Source of the DNA: JAOADN01 sp049323795
GTDB taxonomy: Bacteria; Pseudomonadota; Alphaproteobacteria; Rhodobacterales; Rhodobacteraceae
Direction of reading: 5' to 3'
DNA length: 52,029 bases
Assembly (NCBI GenBank): GCA_049323795.1
Contig: JBMOOH010000054.1
Coordinates: 1 to 52,029, forward strand
Of the stretch, positions 41,256 through 49,904 are shown one piece after another. The position numbers were made by a program, and so were the translations under genes. How positions within the stretch are numbered: the stretch's first letter is position 1; each line of letters opens with the position of its first letter. A model generated the notes under the pieces. It was not told the DNA's origin and searched no databases. It saw nothing but the letters and a program-made list of their open reading frames with translations.

Positions 41256-42806
41256 ATGACGGAAGGAACAGACATGACGCTCGACACCCGAAGAGACGGG
41301 GACCGCGATGCGATGGTCCGTGAAGGCGTCGACCGCGAGACGGTCGAGACCGTCCGCAACATGGGCGCCTACAAATACGGATGGGAAACCGAGATCGAGA
41401 CCGAGTACGCGCCGATGGGCGTGAACGAGGAGATCGTGCGGCTCATCAGCCGGAAGAACGGCGAGCCGGAGTGGATGACCGACTGGCGCCTGGCCGCGTT
41501 CCGCCGCTGGCAGGGCATGGAAGAGCCGCGCTGGGCGATGCTGACCTATCCCGAGATCGACTACCAGTCGCAGTACTACTATGCCCGGCCGAAGAGCATG
41601 ACCGCCAGGCCCAGGTCGCTGGACGAGGTGGACCCGAAACTGCTCGCCACCTACGAGAAGCTCGGGATTCCGCTGAAGGAGCAGATGCTGCTTGCAGGTA
41701 TCGAGACCGGAACGCCGGCCGAGGCGCGGAAGGTCGCGGTCGATGCGGTGTTCGACAGCGTGTCGGTCGGGACCACGTTCAAGGCCGAGCTTGCGAAGGC
41801 CGGGGTGATCTTCTGCCCGATTTCCGAGGCGATCCGGGATTACCCGGACCTCGTGCGGAAATACCTCGGGTCCGTCGTGCCGCCGACCGACAACTTCTTT
41901 GCGACGCTGAACAGCGCGGTCTTTTCGGACGGCTCCTTCGTCTACATCCCGCCGGGGGTGCGCTGCCCGATGGAGCTTTCGACCTATTTCCGGATCAATG
42001 CCGAGAACACAGGCCAGTTCGAGCGGACGCTGATCATCGCCGACAAGGGGTCGTACGTGTCCTATCTCGAGGGCTGCACAGCCCCGAAGCGCGACACGGC
42101 GCAGCTTCACGCGGCGGTGGTGGAGATCGTGATTCTCGAGGATGCCGAGGTGAAGTATTCGACCGTGCAGAACTGGTTCCCCGGCGACGAGGAAGGCCGG
42201 GGGGGCATCTACAACTTCGTCACCAAGCGCGCCGACTGCCGCGAGGCGCGGGCCAAGGTGATGTGGACGCAGGTGGAAACCGGATCCGCGATCACCTGGA
42301 AGTATCCGTCCTGCATCCTGCGGGGCGAGGGGGCGTCGGGCGAGTTCTACTCGATCGCCATCACCAACAACATGCAGCAGGCGGACACGGGCACCAAGAT
42401 GATCCATCTTGGGAAGAACACCCGGTCACGCATCGTTTCGAAGGGGATTTCGGCAGGCAAGGCGCAGAACACCTATCGCGGGCAGGTCAGCATGCACCCG
42501 AGGGCGGCGAACAGCCGCAACTACACCCAGTGCGACAGCCTGCTGATCGGCGACAGGTGCGGGGCGCATACGGTGCCGTATATCGAGGTGCGCAACACCT
42601 CGAGCCGCGTGGAGCACGAGGCGACGACGAGCAAGGTGGACGAGGACCAGCTCTTCTACTGCCGGTCGCGCGGGATCGGCGAGGAGGCGGCGGTGGCGCT
42701 GGTCGTCAACGGCTTCGTGCGGGACGTGCTGCAGACCCTGCCGATGGAGTTCGCGCTCGAGGCGCAGAGCCTGGTGGCGATTTCGCTGGAGGGGTCGGTC
42801 GGATGA
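41256..42806 (+). CDS. sufB: Fe-S cluster assembly scaffold SufB
   Basis: This 516-residue protein forms the SufBC2D scaffold. It matches the family over YKYGWETEIETEYAPMGVNEEIVRLISRKNGEPEWM, VFSDGSFVYIPPGVRCPMELSTYFRI and EFYSIAITNNMQQADTGTKMIHLGKNTRSRIVSKGISAG, with the sulfur-accepting Cys in the later NYTQCDSLLIG. Two starts have good sites: ATG 41256 after AAGGAG and ATG 41274 after GGAAGGA; I kept the first. Confidence 0.95.
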   Translation: MTEGTDMTLDTRRDGDRDAMVREGVDRETVETVRNMGAYKYGWETEIETEYAPMGVNEEIVRLISRKNGEPEWMTDWRLAAFRRWQGMEEPRWAMLTYPEIDYQSQYYYARPKSMTARPRSLDEVDPKLLATYEKLGIPLKEQMLLAGIETGTPAEARKVAVDAVFDSVSVGTTFKAELAKAGVIFCPISEAIRDYPDLVRKYLGSVVPPTDNFFATLNSAVFSDGSFVYIPPGVRCPMELSTYFRINAENTGQFERTLIIADKGSYVSYLEGCTAPKRDTAQLHAAVVEIVILEDAEVKYSTVQNWFPGDEEGRGGIYNFVTKRADCREARAKVMWTQVETGSAITWKYPSCILRGEGASGEFYSIAITNNMQQADTGTKMIHLGKNTRSRIVSKGISAGKAQNTYRGQVSMHPRAANSRNYTQCDSLLIGDRCGAHTVPYIEVRNTSSRVEHEATTSKVDEDQLFYCRSRGIGEEAAVALVVNGFVRDVLQTLPMEFALEAQSLVAISLEGSVG

Positions 42807-43162
42807 ATCCCTGGGACAAGGCGCCGCCCCAAGGCGGCATGATCGTCACCACCACCCCTTCCGTCGAGGGCCGGACGATCCGCGCCTATCACGGCATCGT
42901 CGCGGGCGAGGCGATCCTGGGCGCGAACATCTTCCGCGATCTCTTCGCGGGCATCCGCGACATCGTGGGCGGACGGTCGGCGGCCTACGAGCAGGAACTG
43001 GGCAAGGCCCGCGAGATCGCGCTTTCCGAGATGCGCGAGCGGGCGATGGCGCTCGGCGCCAATGCGGTCGTGGGCGTGGACCTGGACTACGAGGTCATCA
43101 ACAACATGCTGATGGTGTCGGCGAGCGGGACGGCGGTGACGCTGGGCGACGCGAAGCCATGA
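42803..43162 (+). CDS. YbjQ-family (UPF0145) protein
   Basis: The 119-residue product matches the YbjQ heavy-metal-binding-domain family: IVTTTPSVEGRTIRAYHGIVAGEAILGANIFRDLFAGIRDIVGGRSAAYEQEL, then RAMALGANAVVGVDLDYEVI. The family is a pentameric fold of uncertain role. Its start overlaps the sufB stop by 4 bp and it is co-transcribed with the suf genes, an association that suggests a metal or iron link. Confidence 0.88.
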   Translation: MNPWDKAPPQGGMIVTTTPSVEGRTIRAYHGIVAGEAILGANIFRDLFAGIRDIVGGRSAAYEQELGKAREIALSEMRERAMALGANAVVGVDLDYEVINNMLMVSASGTAVTLGDAKP

Positions 43163-43321
43163 TCCTGCGCTGCCCGGAATCGGACATGTTCGGACGCGAT
43201 TGCGGCCTCAACCGGGCGGACCGCGCGTTGCCTGCCGCGAAAATCCCCCGTTCCCCTCCCGATTCCCGCCTCATGTCGCCCGCAGGTTGCGGGACGGGAA
43301 CCGGGTACGAAGGATCGGGTC

Positions 43322-43834
43322 ATGCCGGTGGTGGATCAGAAGGCCGCCTTTGCGGAACGGGTGAGACGCATCAACTCGGGCGGGCAGTTCGAGCATCAGG
43401 ACATTGTCGGCTACCGGACGCAGAAGCTCTACGAGATGAAGGCCGGGCCGAAGCTGAAGCAGCGCCGCCAGCGGACGTTCGCGGACAGGGTGATGGTGGT
43501 CGTAGCCTTCCTCAGCGGGATTGCCGCGGTCCTGCTCGGGCGGCTGGCCTATTTCTACATGTCCAGGATCGAGGGGATGCCGGAGGCCTTCGTGACGCTC
43601 GGCGGCAAGGGGATGTTGCTGTCCGCGCTGGTCGTGGCCGCATCCCTGACCGCGCTTCTGCATCTGTCCACCAGGGGGCGGATGCCGGCGCTCATTCTCG
43701 GCTGCGGCCTCATGTATTTCGGCGAGTCCGCCGTCGCGGCGACCGCTCCGGAGGTCTGGGGCGAACTGTTTCCGCCGGACTACGTGGCGGCGGTCGCGGG
43801 CGGGGTGCCGGGCCTCGCGCCAGCAGCCGGCTGA
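43322..43834 (+). CDS. Membrane protein within the suf operon
   Basis: The 170-residue product begins MPVVDQKAAFAERVRRINSGGQFEH. A basic stretch (KAGPKLKQRRQRTF) precedes three hydrophobic segments (MVVVAFLSGIAAVLLG, GMLLSALVVAASLTALLHL, PALILGCGLMYFGESAVAA). No family recognised. The N-terminal region could face the cytoplasm. It lies between the ybjQ-like gene and sufC with gaps of 159 and 78 bp. Confidence 0.7.
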   Translation: MPVVDQKAAFAERVRRINSGGQFEHQDIVGYRTQKLYEMKAGPKLKQRRQRTFADRVMVVVAFLSGIAAVLLGRLAYFYMSRIEGMPEAFVTLGGKGMLLSALVVAASLTALLHLSTRGRMPALILGCGLMYFGESAVAATAPEVWGELFPPDYVAAVAGGVPGLAPAAG

Positions 43835-43912
43835 CCCCCCATCCGTTCACCATCACCTGCGCGGCCGGGGCGATGCGCGCCCCGCGCCGCCCGACGCATT
43901 CGGAGCCTGTCC

Positions 43913-44668
43913 ATGCTTGAGATCGAGAACCTGCACGTCACGCTGACCGAGGAGGTCAAGCCGATCCTGAAGGGAGTCGACCTGACGGTTGAGCCGGGAT
44001 CGGTCCATGCGATCATGGGGCCGAACGGATCGGGGAAATCGACACTCTCCTATGTCCTGGCAGGGCGCGAGGGCTATACCGTGACGGACGGCGCGGCGCG
44101 GCTCGACGGCGAGGACCTGCTGGCGATGGAGCCCGAGGAGCGGGCGGCGGCGGGGCTGTTCCTCGCGTTCCAGTATCCGGTCGAGATTCCCGGCGTGGGG
44201 AACATGACGTTCCTGCGCACCGCGCTCAATTCTCAGCTGAAGGCGCGGGGGGAGGAGGAGGTGAGTTCGGGCGACTTCCTGAAACGCGTCCGCGAGAAGG
44301 CCAGGGGCCTGAAGATCGACGCCGAGATGCTGAAGCGCCCGGTGAATGTCGGCTTCTCGGGCGGCGAGAAGAAGCGGAACGAGATCCTGCAGATGGCGGT
44401 GCTCGAGCCGCGCCTGTGCATCCTCGACGAGACGGATTCCGGGCTCGACGTGGACGCCATGAAGCTTGTCGCGGACGGGGTGAACGCGCTGCGCTCGAAG
44501 GACCGGGGCTTCCTCGTCATCACGCACTACCAGCGGCTTCTGGATCATATCCGCCCCGATGTGGTGCACATCATGGCGGACGGGCGGATCGTCAGGACCG
44601 GCGGCCCTGACCTTGCGCTCGAGGTCGAGAGGAACGGCTACGCCGGCATTCTGGCCGAGGTGGCCTGA
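43913..44668 (+). CDS. sufC: Fe-S cluster assembly ATPase SufC
   Basis: This 251-residue ABC-type ATPase belongs to the SufBC2D complex. Walker A is GPNGSGKST, the signature is FSGGEKKRNEILQMAVL and Walker B is LCILDETDSGLDVDAMK; the last two are characteristic of SufC. It begins MLEIENLHVTLTEEVKPILKG. The stop overlaps the sufD start by one base. Confidence 0.96.
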   Translation: MLEIENLHVTLTEEVKPILKGVDLTVEPGSVHAIMGPNGSGKSTLSYVLAGREGYTVTDGAARLDGEDLLAMEPEERAAAGLFLAFQYPVEIPGVGNMTFLRTALNSQLKARGEEEVSSGDFLKRVREKARGLKIDAEMLKRPVNVGFSGGEKKRNEILQMAVLEPRLCILDETDSGLDVDAMKLVADGVNALRSKDRGFLVITHYQRLLDHIRPDVVHIMADGRIVRTGGPDLALEVERNGYAGILAEVA

Positions 44669-45966
44669 TGGTGCAGGTCCTGGCAAAAGACCCCGGCCGC
44701 GCGGCGGCGACCGAGGCGCGTCTGGCGGGATTGTCCGTCCGGTCGGCCGGGTTCACGGCGGCGGCGCGGGCCGGGGCGCTGGCGCGGCTGCAGGCGATGG
44801 GCCTGCCGTCGCGGCGGGATGAATACTGGCGCTACACCGATCCGGCGGGGCTGGTGACGCCCGAGCCGGTGCGGGCGGGCGCGCTCACCGGGGCGGGCGA
44901 GGACCTTCTGTCGCCGTCCGACGGGGTGACGGTCAGCTTCAGCGATGGCGCCTTCGACGCGGGCCGGTCGGACGCGCTGGCGCTCGACGGGGCCGGAATC
45001 GAGCGGCTGGCGGCGGTGGCGGCCGACATCCACTGGGCGCGCGATCTCTACGGGGCGATCGAGGCGGCGGGGCAGTCGCCGGTGCCGCGCCCGCTCGCCG
45101 CACTCAACACGGCGGCGGCGACGGACGGGGTGCTCGTCCGCGTGACGGGCAGGGCGGCGCATCCCCTGCGGCTGCGCTACGCGCACAGATCGGAGACGTC
45201 GGACGTGATGCTGCACCACGTCATCCGGCTGGAGCCGGGGGCGGAGCTGACGCTGATCGAGACGGGGACGGGCGGGGCGCGGTTCAACTCGGTGCTGGAG
45301 GTGGACCTGGGCGAGGGCGCGCGGTTCCACCACGTCCGGGCGCAGGGGCGTGACCGCGACCGGCAGCTCGCGACGCACATCTTCGCGCGGGTCGGGGCGG
45401 GGGCCACGTTCAAGTCGTTCACCGCGGCGATGAACGGGCGGCTGACGCGGAACGAGGCGGTGATCGACATCGCGGGCGACGGGGCCGTCGCGCATGTGGC
45501 CGGAGCGGCGCTCGGCGACGGGGCGACGGGCGCGTTCCATCATGACGACACGGTCTTCGTGACGCATGGCGGCGTGGGATGCGAAAGCCGTCAGGTATTC
45601 AAGAAGGTGCTCCGCCACGGCGCGACAGGGGTGTTCCAGGGCAAGATCCTGGTCAAGCCCGGCGCGCAGAAGACCGACGGCTACCAGATCAGCCAGTCGC
45701 TTCTCCTCGACGACGAGAGCCAGTTCCTCGCGAAGCCGGAACTCGAAATCCACGCCGACGACGTGAAGTGTTCGCACGGGTCCACCACGGGCGCAATCGA
45801 CGAGACCGCGCTCTTCTACCTGCGCTCGCGCGGGGTGCGCCGGGACGAGGCGGTGCGGCTTCTGGTCCTCTCCTTCCTCGCCGACGCGATTGGCGAGATC
45901 GAGGACGAAGACTTGCGGGCCGAGGTCGTGGCAGGGCTCGATGCCTGGATGCTGAGGCGCGCCTGA
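44668..45966 (+). CDS. sufD: Fe-S cluster assembly protein SufD
   Basis: This 432-residue beta-helix partner of SufB begins MVQVLAKDPGRAAATEARLAGL. It carries FKSFTAAMNGRLTRNEAVIDIAGDGA and the family C-terminus VLRHGATGVFQGKILVKPGAQKTDGYQISQSLLL...KPELEIHADDVKCSHGSTTGAIDE. The Cys in VKCSHG and nearby His are the site where SufB-SufD form clusters. It starts directly at the sufC stop. Confidence 0.95.
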   Translation: MVQVLAKDPGRAAATEARLAGLSVRSAGFTAAARAGALARLQAMGLPSRRDEYWRYTDPAGLVTPEPVRAGALTGAGEDLLSPSDGVTVSFSDGAFDAGRSDALALDGAGIERLAAVAADIHWARDLYGAIEAAGQSPVPRPLAALNTAAATDGVLVRVTGRAAHPLRLRYAHRSETSDVMLHHVIRLEPGAELTLIETGTGGARFNSVLEVDLGEGARFHHVRAQGRDRDRQLATHIFARVGAGATFKSFTAAMNGRLTRNEAVIDIAGDGAVAHVAGAALGDGATGAFHHDDTVFVTHGGVGCESRQVFKKVLRHGATGVFQGKILVKPGAQKTDGYQISQSLLLDDESQFLAKPELEIHADDVKCSHGSTTGAIDETALFYLRSRGVRRDEAVRLLVLSFLADAIGEIEDEDLRAEVVAGLDAWMLRRA

Positions 45967-46457
45967 TGGGGTTCACGGGGCAGATACTCGCGAGCTACCG
46001 CGATCCGGGCGGGGTGATGACGCGGATGCTGGCGGCGGGGCAGCGCGAGGACCGCGCACTGGCGATCCTGATGGCGGCGGCCCTCTTCCTTTTCGTCGCG
46101 CAGTGGCCGGCCGCGACCCGGGCGGCGTTTTTCGACCCCTCGGTCCCCTTGCAGGGGCGCCTCTCGGGGGCGCTGATGGGCACGCTCTTCCTTCTGCCGC
46201 TTTTCGCCTATGGCCTTGCCGGGGCCGCGCACCTTCTGTCGCGGCTTGCGGGGGGGCGCGGAACCTACTACGGGGCAAGGATCGCGCTGTTCTGGGCTCT
46301 GCTCTGCATCGGGCCGCTTGCGCTGTTCCAGGGCCTTGTCGCAGGGCTGGCCGGGCCGGGTGCGGCGCTGACCGCAACCGGCGTCCTTGTGTTCCTCGCG
46401 TTCCTCTGGATATGGCTGTCGGGGCTCTACGTGGCCGAGTTCGGAGGCGTGGCATGA
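45966..46457 (+). CDS. YIP1-family-like membrane protein (first of pair)
   Basis: The 163-residue protein starts at the last base of the sufD stop (TGATG). After a short N-terminus (MGFTGQILASYRDPGGVMTRMLAAG) it has about four membrane segments: LAILMAAALFLFVAQWP, LMGTLFLLPLFAYGLAGAAHLL, IALFWALLCIGPLALFQGLVAG and TATGVLVFLAFLWIWLSGLYV. This matches the YIP1 fold. No catalytic residue is evident. Its position inside the suf operon, next to a similar gene, suggests a membrane-linked role. Confidence 0.75.
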   Translation: MGFTGQILASYRDPGGVMTRMLAAGQREDRALAILMAAALFLFVAQWPAATRAAFFDPSVPLQGRLSGALMGTLFLLPLFAYGLAGAAHLLSRLAGGRGTYYGARIALFWALLCIGPLALFQGLVAGLAGPGAALTATGVLVFLAFLWIWLSGLYVAEFGGVA

Positions 46458-47053
46458 ACCTGACCCTGGCATCGGTTTCCGACCTTCTGCGGGTGACGCT
46501 GACCGACCCCGCCGAGGCGGTGCGCCGGCTGGTGGGCCTCGGTCTGCCGATGCAGGCGCGGCTCATCGCCTTCGCGCTGGTCGTGGTCCTGTCGGTCCTG
46601 CTCACGCAGATCCTGATCCTCGTCATGCCGATGGGAGCCGGCGCAGCCTGGGGGGGGCTCATGCACAACCCGCTCGGGGCGGCGGCGGTGCAGGCGGGCA
46701 CGGTGCTCATGTTCACGACCGGCATCTCGGTCGTCGGCGGCTGGTTCGGCGGCCGGGCCCGCTTTGACGATGCGCTCCTGCTGATGGTCTGGCTCGAATT
46801 CGTGCTGTTCGTGTTTCAGCTCGTGCAGGTGGTGCTGAGCCTGATCCTGCCACCTGTCGCGCTGATCTTCGGATTCCTGTCCGTCATCGTGTTCTTCTGG
46901 CTGCTGGTCAGCTTCACGGCCGTCCTCAACGGGTTCAGCAACCGGGTCAAGGTGCTCGCCGGGGTCCTCGCCACCTTCTTTGCAGCGGCATTCCTCTTTG
47001 CCCTGCTTGCGACGCTCCTGGGATTCGGGCCGGCGGAGTTCGGCAATGTATGA
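46454..47053 (+). CDS. YIP1-family membrane protein (second of pair)
   Basis: The 199-residue protein overlaps the previous gene by 4 bp. It begins MNLTLASVSDLLRVTLTDPAEAVRRLVGLGLP and has about five membrane segments: LIAFALVVVLSVLLTQILILVMP, VQAGTVLMFTTGISVVGGWF, ALLLMVWLEFVLFVFQLVQVVLSL, LIFGFLSVIVFFWLLVSFTAVL and LAGVLATFFAAAFLFALLATLLG. This is the YIP1 type. Function unknown; it may work as a pair with the previous protein. Confidence 0.78.
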   Translation: MNLTLASVSDLLRVTLTDPAEAVRRLVGLGLPMQARLIAFALVVVLSVLLTQILILVMPMGAGAAWGGLMHNPLGAAAVQAGTVLMFTTGISVVGGWFGGRARFDDALLLMVWLEFVLFVFQLVQVVLSLILPPVALIFGFLSVIVFFWLLVSFTAVLNGFSNRVKVLAGVLATFFAAAFLFALLATLLGFGPAEFGNV

Positions 47054-48266
47054 CGTCGACCGGATCCGGGCCGACTTTCCGATCCTGTCGCGCAAGGTGA
47101 ACGGGCGGCCGCTCGTCTATCTCGACAACGGCGCGTCGGCGCAGAAGCCGAAGGTCGTGATCGACGCGATGACGAGGATCTATTCCGAGGACTATGCGAA
47201 CGTCCACAGGGGGCTGCACCACCTCTCGACCGTCGCCACCGAACGCTACGAGGCGGTGCGCGGGATCGTCGCGCGGTTTCTCGGTGTCCTCGATCCCGAG
47301 GAGATCGTCTTCACCACGGGCACGACCGAAGGCATCAACCTCGTCAGCTACGCCTGGGCCGCGCCGCGGATGGGGCCGGGGGACGAGATCGTGCTGTCGG
47401 TGCTCGAGCACCACGCCAATATCGTGCCCTGGCACTTCCTGCGCGAACGGCAGGGGGTGGTGCTGAAATGGGTCGAGCCCGAGGCCGACGGGGGCCTCGA
47501 CCCGCAGAAGGTGATCGACGCGATCGGGCCGAAAACGAGGCTAATCGCCGTCACGCAGATGTCGAACGTGACCGGCGCGCGGGTGGACGTGGCGGCGATC
47601 GGGCGGGCGGCGCACGAACGCGGCGTGCCGGTGCTGGTCGACGGCTCGCAGGGGGCCGTCCACGCGCCGGTGTCGGTGCCGGACCTGAACTGCGACTTCT
47701 ACGCGATCACCGGGCACAAGCTCTATGGCCCCTCCGGCTCGGGCGCGATCTGGATCGCGAAGGAGCGGATGGCCGAGATGCGCCCCTTCCACGGCGGCGG
47801 CGACATGATCCGCGAAGTGACGCGCGATGCGGTCACCTACAGCGACCCGCCGATGAAGTTCGAGGCGGGCACCCCCGGCATCGTCGAGCAGATCGGCATG
47901 GGCGTGGCGCTCGACTACCTGATGGCCCTGGGCATGGAGAATGTCGCCGCGCACGAGGCGGCCTTGCGCGATTGCGTCCAGGAGCGGTTCCGGGGCCTCA
48001 ACTGGCTCGACGTGCAGGGCACGAGCAGGGGCAAGGGCGCGATCTTTTCCTTCACGCTTCAGGGCCCGGCCCATGCCCACGACATCTCGACCATTCTCGA
48101 CAAGCGCGGCATCGCCGTGCGCGCGGGAACCCATTGCGCGATGCCGCTTCTGGCGCATTACGGGCTGACGGCGACCTGCCGCGCGTCCTTCGGGCTCTAC
48201 AACACCAAGGCCGAGGTGGATGCGCTGGTCGACGCGCTGGAGTTCTGCCGCGAGATCTTCGGCTGA
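47046..48266 (+). CDS. sufS: Cysteine desulfurase SufS
   Basis: This 406-residue class II desulfurase begins MYDVDRIRADFPILSRKVNGRPLVYLDNGASAQKP. NVHRGLHHLS, ITGHKLYGPSGSGAIWI (PLP lysine) and the catalytic loop VRAGTHCAMPLLAHYGLTATCRASF (Cys in THCAMPL) are present. Its start overlaps the preceding gene by 8 bp, so the full operon from iscR to sufS is tightly packed. No sufE or sufA homologue follows in the window. Confidence 0.95.
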   Translation: MYDVDRIRADFPILSRKVNGRPLVYLDNGASAQKPKVVIDAMTRIYSEDYANVHRGLHHLSTVATERYEAVRGIVARFLGVLDPEEIVFTTGTTEGINLVSYAWAAPRMGPGDEIVLSVLEHHANIVPWHFLRERQGVVLKWVEPEADGGLDPQKVIDAIGPKTRLIAVTQMSNVTGARVDVAAIGRAAHERGVPVLVDGSQGAVHAPVSVPDLNCDFYAITGHKLYGPSGSGAIWIAKERMAEMRPFHGGGDMIREVTRDAVTYSDPPMKFEAGTPGIVEQIGMGVALDYLMALGMENVAAHEAALRDCVQERFRGLNWLDVQGTSRGKGAIFSFTLQGPAHAHDISTILDKRGIAVRAGTHCAMPLLAHYGLTATCRASFGLYNTKAEVDALVDALEFCREIFG

Positions 48267-48370
48267 AATCGCGTGCTGCGTTGGCGCATTCCGCCGCTTC
48301 TGTCGAAAATCCTGCAGAGCGAATCGCGCGTCGGCCGTTGGCTCGGGCCGTGCCATGCAAGGGGGGTCTC

Positions 48371-49249
48371 ATGCGCAGGATGCTCGCCGCTCTGGTTGCC
48401 GCCGCCGTTCCGGCCGTCGCCCTTGCCGGCGACCCGACGGTGATCGACGCGAAGGCCCTCTTCCCGGAAGGTCCGGTGATGCTCGACGGCAAGCTCTACT
48501 ACGCCCAGTATTCCGGGAACGTGGCGACCGTCTGGGACGGCACCACCAACACCGACTTCTGGAAGGAGGACGGCTGTGGCCCGTCGGCCGTCGTGCCGGT
48601 CGGCGGGAACTTCGGGATCACCTGCTACGACAGCAACAGGCTCGTCGTCATTACCCGCGACGGGAAGACCGTGGCGAGCTATGACAAGGATGCCTCGGGC
48701 CAGCCGCTGATCGGCCCGAACGACGGCGCGCCGGACGGCAGGGGCGGAGCCTGGTTCACGCTGTCGGGGCCCTGGACGCCCGGCCCGGTCGTCGGGCGGA
48801 TCGTGCACCTGTCGGCGGACGGCAGGCTGACCGGGGTCGCGGACGACCTGAACTACGCCAACGGCATCGCACTCGGGGCGGACGGACGGCTCTACGTCAG
48901 CGAAAGCTACGCCGGCACGGTGACGAGCTTCGCCGTGGGCGAGGACGGAACACTCTCGGACCGCAAGAGCTTCGTGCACCTCTACCAGCTCGGCGAGGCG
49001 CCCGAGGTCTTCCCGGACGGGGTCAAGGTGGGACCGAACGGCAACTTCTTCATCGGGCTGAACTCGACACCCGCGGTGATCGAGGTCAGTCCGGACGGCT
49101 CGAAGGTGGTGGCGCGGCACGAATTCCAGTCGCAGGGGGCGCCCAACATGACCTTCTCGGCCGACGGCAAGACCATGTACGTGATGGCTGTCGATAACGA
49201 GTCCGCCCCGCCCTACGAGGGCCGTGTGCTGTCCATGCCGCTCGACTGA
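48371..49249 (+). CDS. Secreted SMP-30/gluconolactonase-like beta-propeller protein
   Basis: The 292-residue exported protein begins with a signal peptide (MRRMLAALVAAAVPAVALAG). Propeller-like strands follow: FPEGPVMLDGKLYYAQYSGNVATVWDG, NGIALGADGRLYVSESYAGTVTSF, PDGVKVGPNGNFFIGLNSTP and APNMTFSADGKTMYVM, with acidic residues as in calcium-binding SMP-30/lactonase-type enzymes. Possible roles are lactone hydrolysis or binding in the periplasm; substrate unknown. It is 104 bp downstream of sufS and probably a separate unit. Confidence 0.82.
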   Translation: MRRMLAALVAAAVPAVALAGDPTVIDAKALFPEGPVMLDGKLYYAQYSGNVATVWDGTTNTDFWKEDGCGPSAVVPVGGNFGITCYDSNRLVVITRDGKTVASYDKDASGQPLIGPNDGAPDGRGGAWFTLSGPWTPGPVVGRIVHLSADGRLTGVADDLNYANGIALGADGRLYVSESYAGTVTSFAVGEDGTLSDRKSFVHLYQLGEAPEVFPDGVKVGPNGNFFIGLNSTPAVIEVSPDGSKVVARHEFQSQGAPNMTFSADGKTMYVMAVDNESAPPYEGRVLSMPLD

Positions 49250-49283
49250 GGCCGGCAGGCGCGCGGGACGCCGGCGAAACCCA

Positions 49284-49312
49284 TTGCGACCGCGCCCGTC
49301 TGCCCCTATAGA
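49284..49312 (+). promoter_or_regulatory. tRNA-Arg promoter
   Basis: TTGCGA (49284-49289) and TATAGA (49307-49312) are 17 bp apart and end 11 bp before the tRNA gene, a good housekeeping promoter. Confidence 0.7.
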
Positions 49313-49323
49313 ACGGCCCGGAT

Positions 49324-49400
49324 GCACCCGTAGCTCAGCTGGATAGAGTGCTGCCCTCCGAAGGCAGAGGTCACAGGTTCGAATCCTGTCGGGTGCGCCA
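49324..49400 (+). tRNA. tRNA-Arg(CCG), copy 1
   Basis: The cloverleaf is complete: acceptor GCACCCG/CGGGTGC, anticodon stem CTGCC/GGCAG with loop CTCCGAA (anticodon CCG at 49358-49360, codon CGG). The T-arm is ACAGG-TTCGAAT-CCTGT, and CCA is encoded. Transcription should start at the promoter 49284-49312. Confidence 0.97.
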
Positions 49401-49575
49401 CTTTTCTATCACCGTACCAGATACTTAGCAAGGAACCTCAGTTTGTGAATTGCTAGTTTGTCTGGTTACGGAAGCACCACGGAAGCAGCGATGGGGATAT
49501 TCTGGCGGGTTGTCGCGAAGGACCGGCGGCATCCCCGTTGACGAGGCAGATACTCCCGCTTACGTCCTGGCTCAG

Positions 49576-49652
49576 GCACCCGTAGCTCAGCTGGATAGAG
49601 CGCCACCCTCCGAAGGTGGAGGCCACACGTTCGAATCGTGTCGGGTGCACCA
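49576..49652 (+). tRNA. tRNA-Arg(CCG), copy 2, divergent
   Basis: A second complete cloverleaf has the same acceptor stem and anticodon (CCG in loop CTCCGAA). Its anticodon stem is CCACC/GGTGG and its T-stem ACACG/CGTGT. Both stems differ from copy 1 by paired changes that keep base pairing, so it is not a simple duplication. CCA is encoded. TTGACG (49538) and TACGTC (49561), 17 bp apart, are a weak candidate promoter. Confidence 0.95.
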
Positions 49653-49703
49653 GACGTGCTTCTGGATTTCATTAGTGTCGCCTCGTCACGAAGGTCGGTG
49701 GAG

Positions 49704-49725
49704 GCGCGCCAGGATGGTGGCGCGC
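49704..49725. terminator. Perfect hairpin after second tRNA-Arg
   Basis: GCGCGCCA/TGGCGCGC makes an 8-bp perfect stem with a six-base loop, 51 bp after the tRNA. Downstream is TAAAAA, so on the minus strand it would be preceded, not followed, by T residues. It is a possible tRNA terminator or 3' processing signal. Confidence 0.4.
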
Positions 49726-49858
49726 TAAAAATGCTTGTGATTTCTTGGCTATCAGAAATGACCTGGTCGATTTCTCGCAATCCTACATCTCAATCACCGA
49801 CGGAGTCGTTGGCGGCTGCCTTCTTCGCAAGTTGAAAGGATGGTTGCACGAACCCTCG

Positions 49859-49904
49859 CATCCCTCTTGAATAGTTCGTTCGAACGAACTATTCAAGAGG
49901 GATG
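49859..49904. promoter_or_regulatory. 46-bp perfect palindrome overlapping the TetR-type start codon
   Basis: The two 23-base arms are exact reverse complements. The centre reads AGTTCGTTCGAACGAACT (49873-49890), and the arm ends carry CATCCCTCTT and AAGAGGGATG. The final ATG (49902-49904) is the start codon of the repressor gene. The site is a strong candidate operator for autoregulation. In RNA it could also fold into a long hairpin that hides the start codon. Confidence 0.85.

Noticed and set aside
49450..49728. 92-codon frame overlapping the second tRNA-Arg
   Set aside because: It spans a tRNA gene and carries no family signature.
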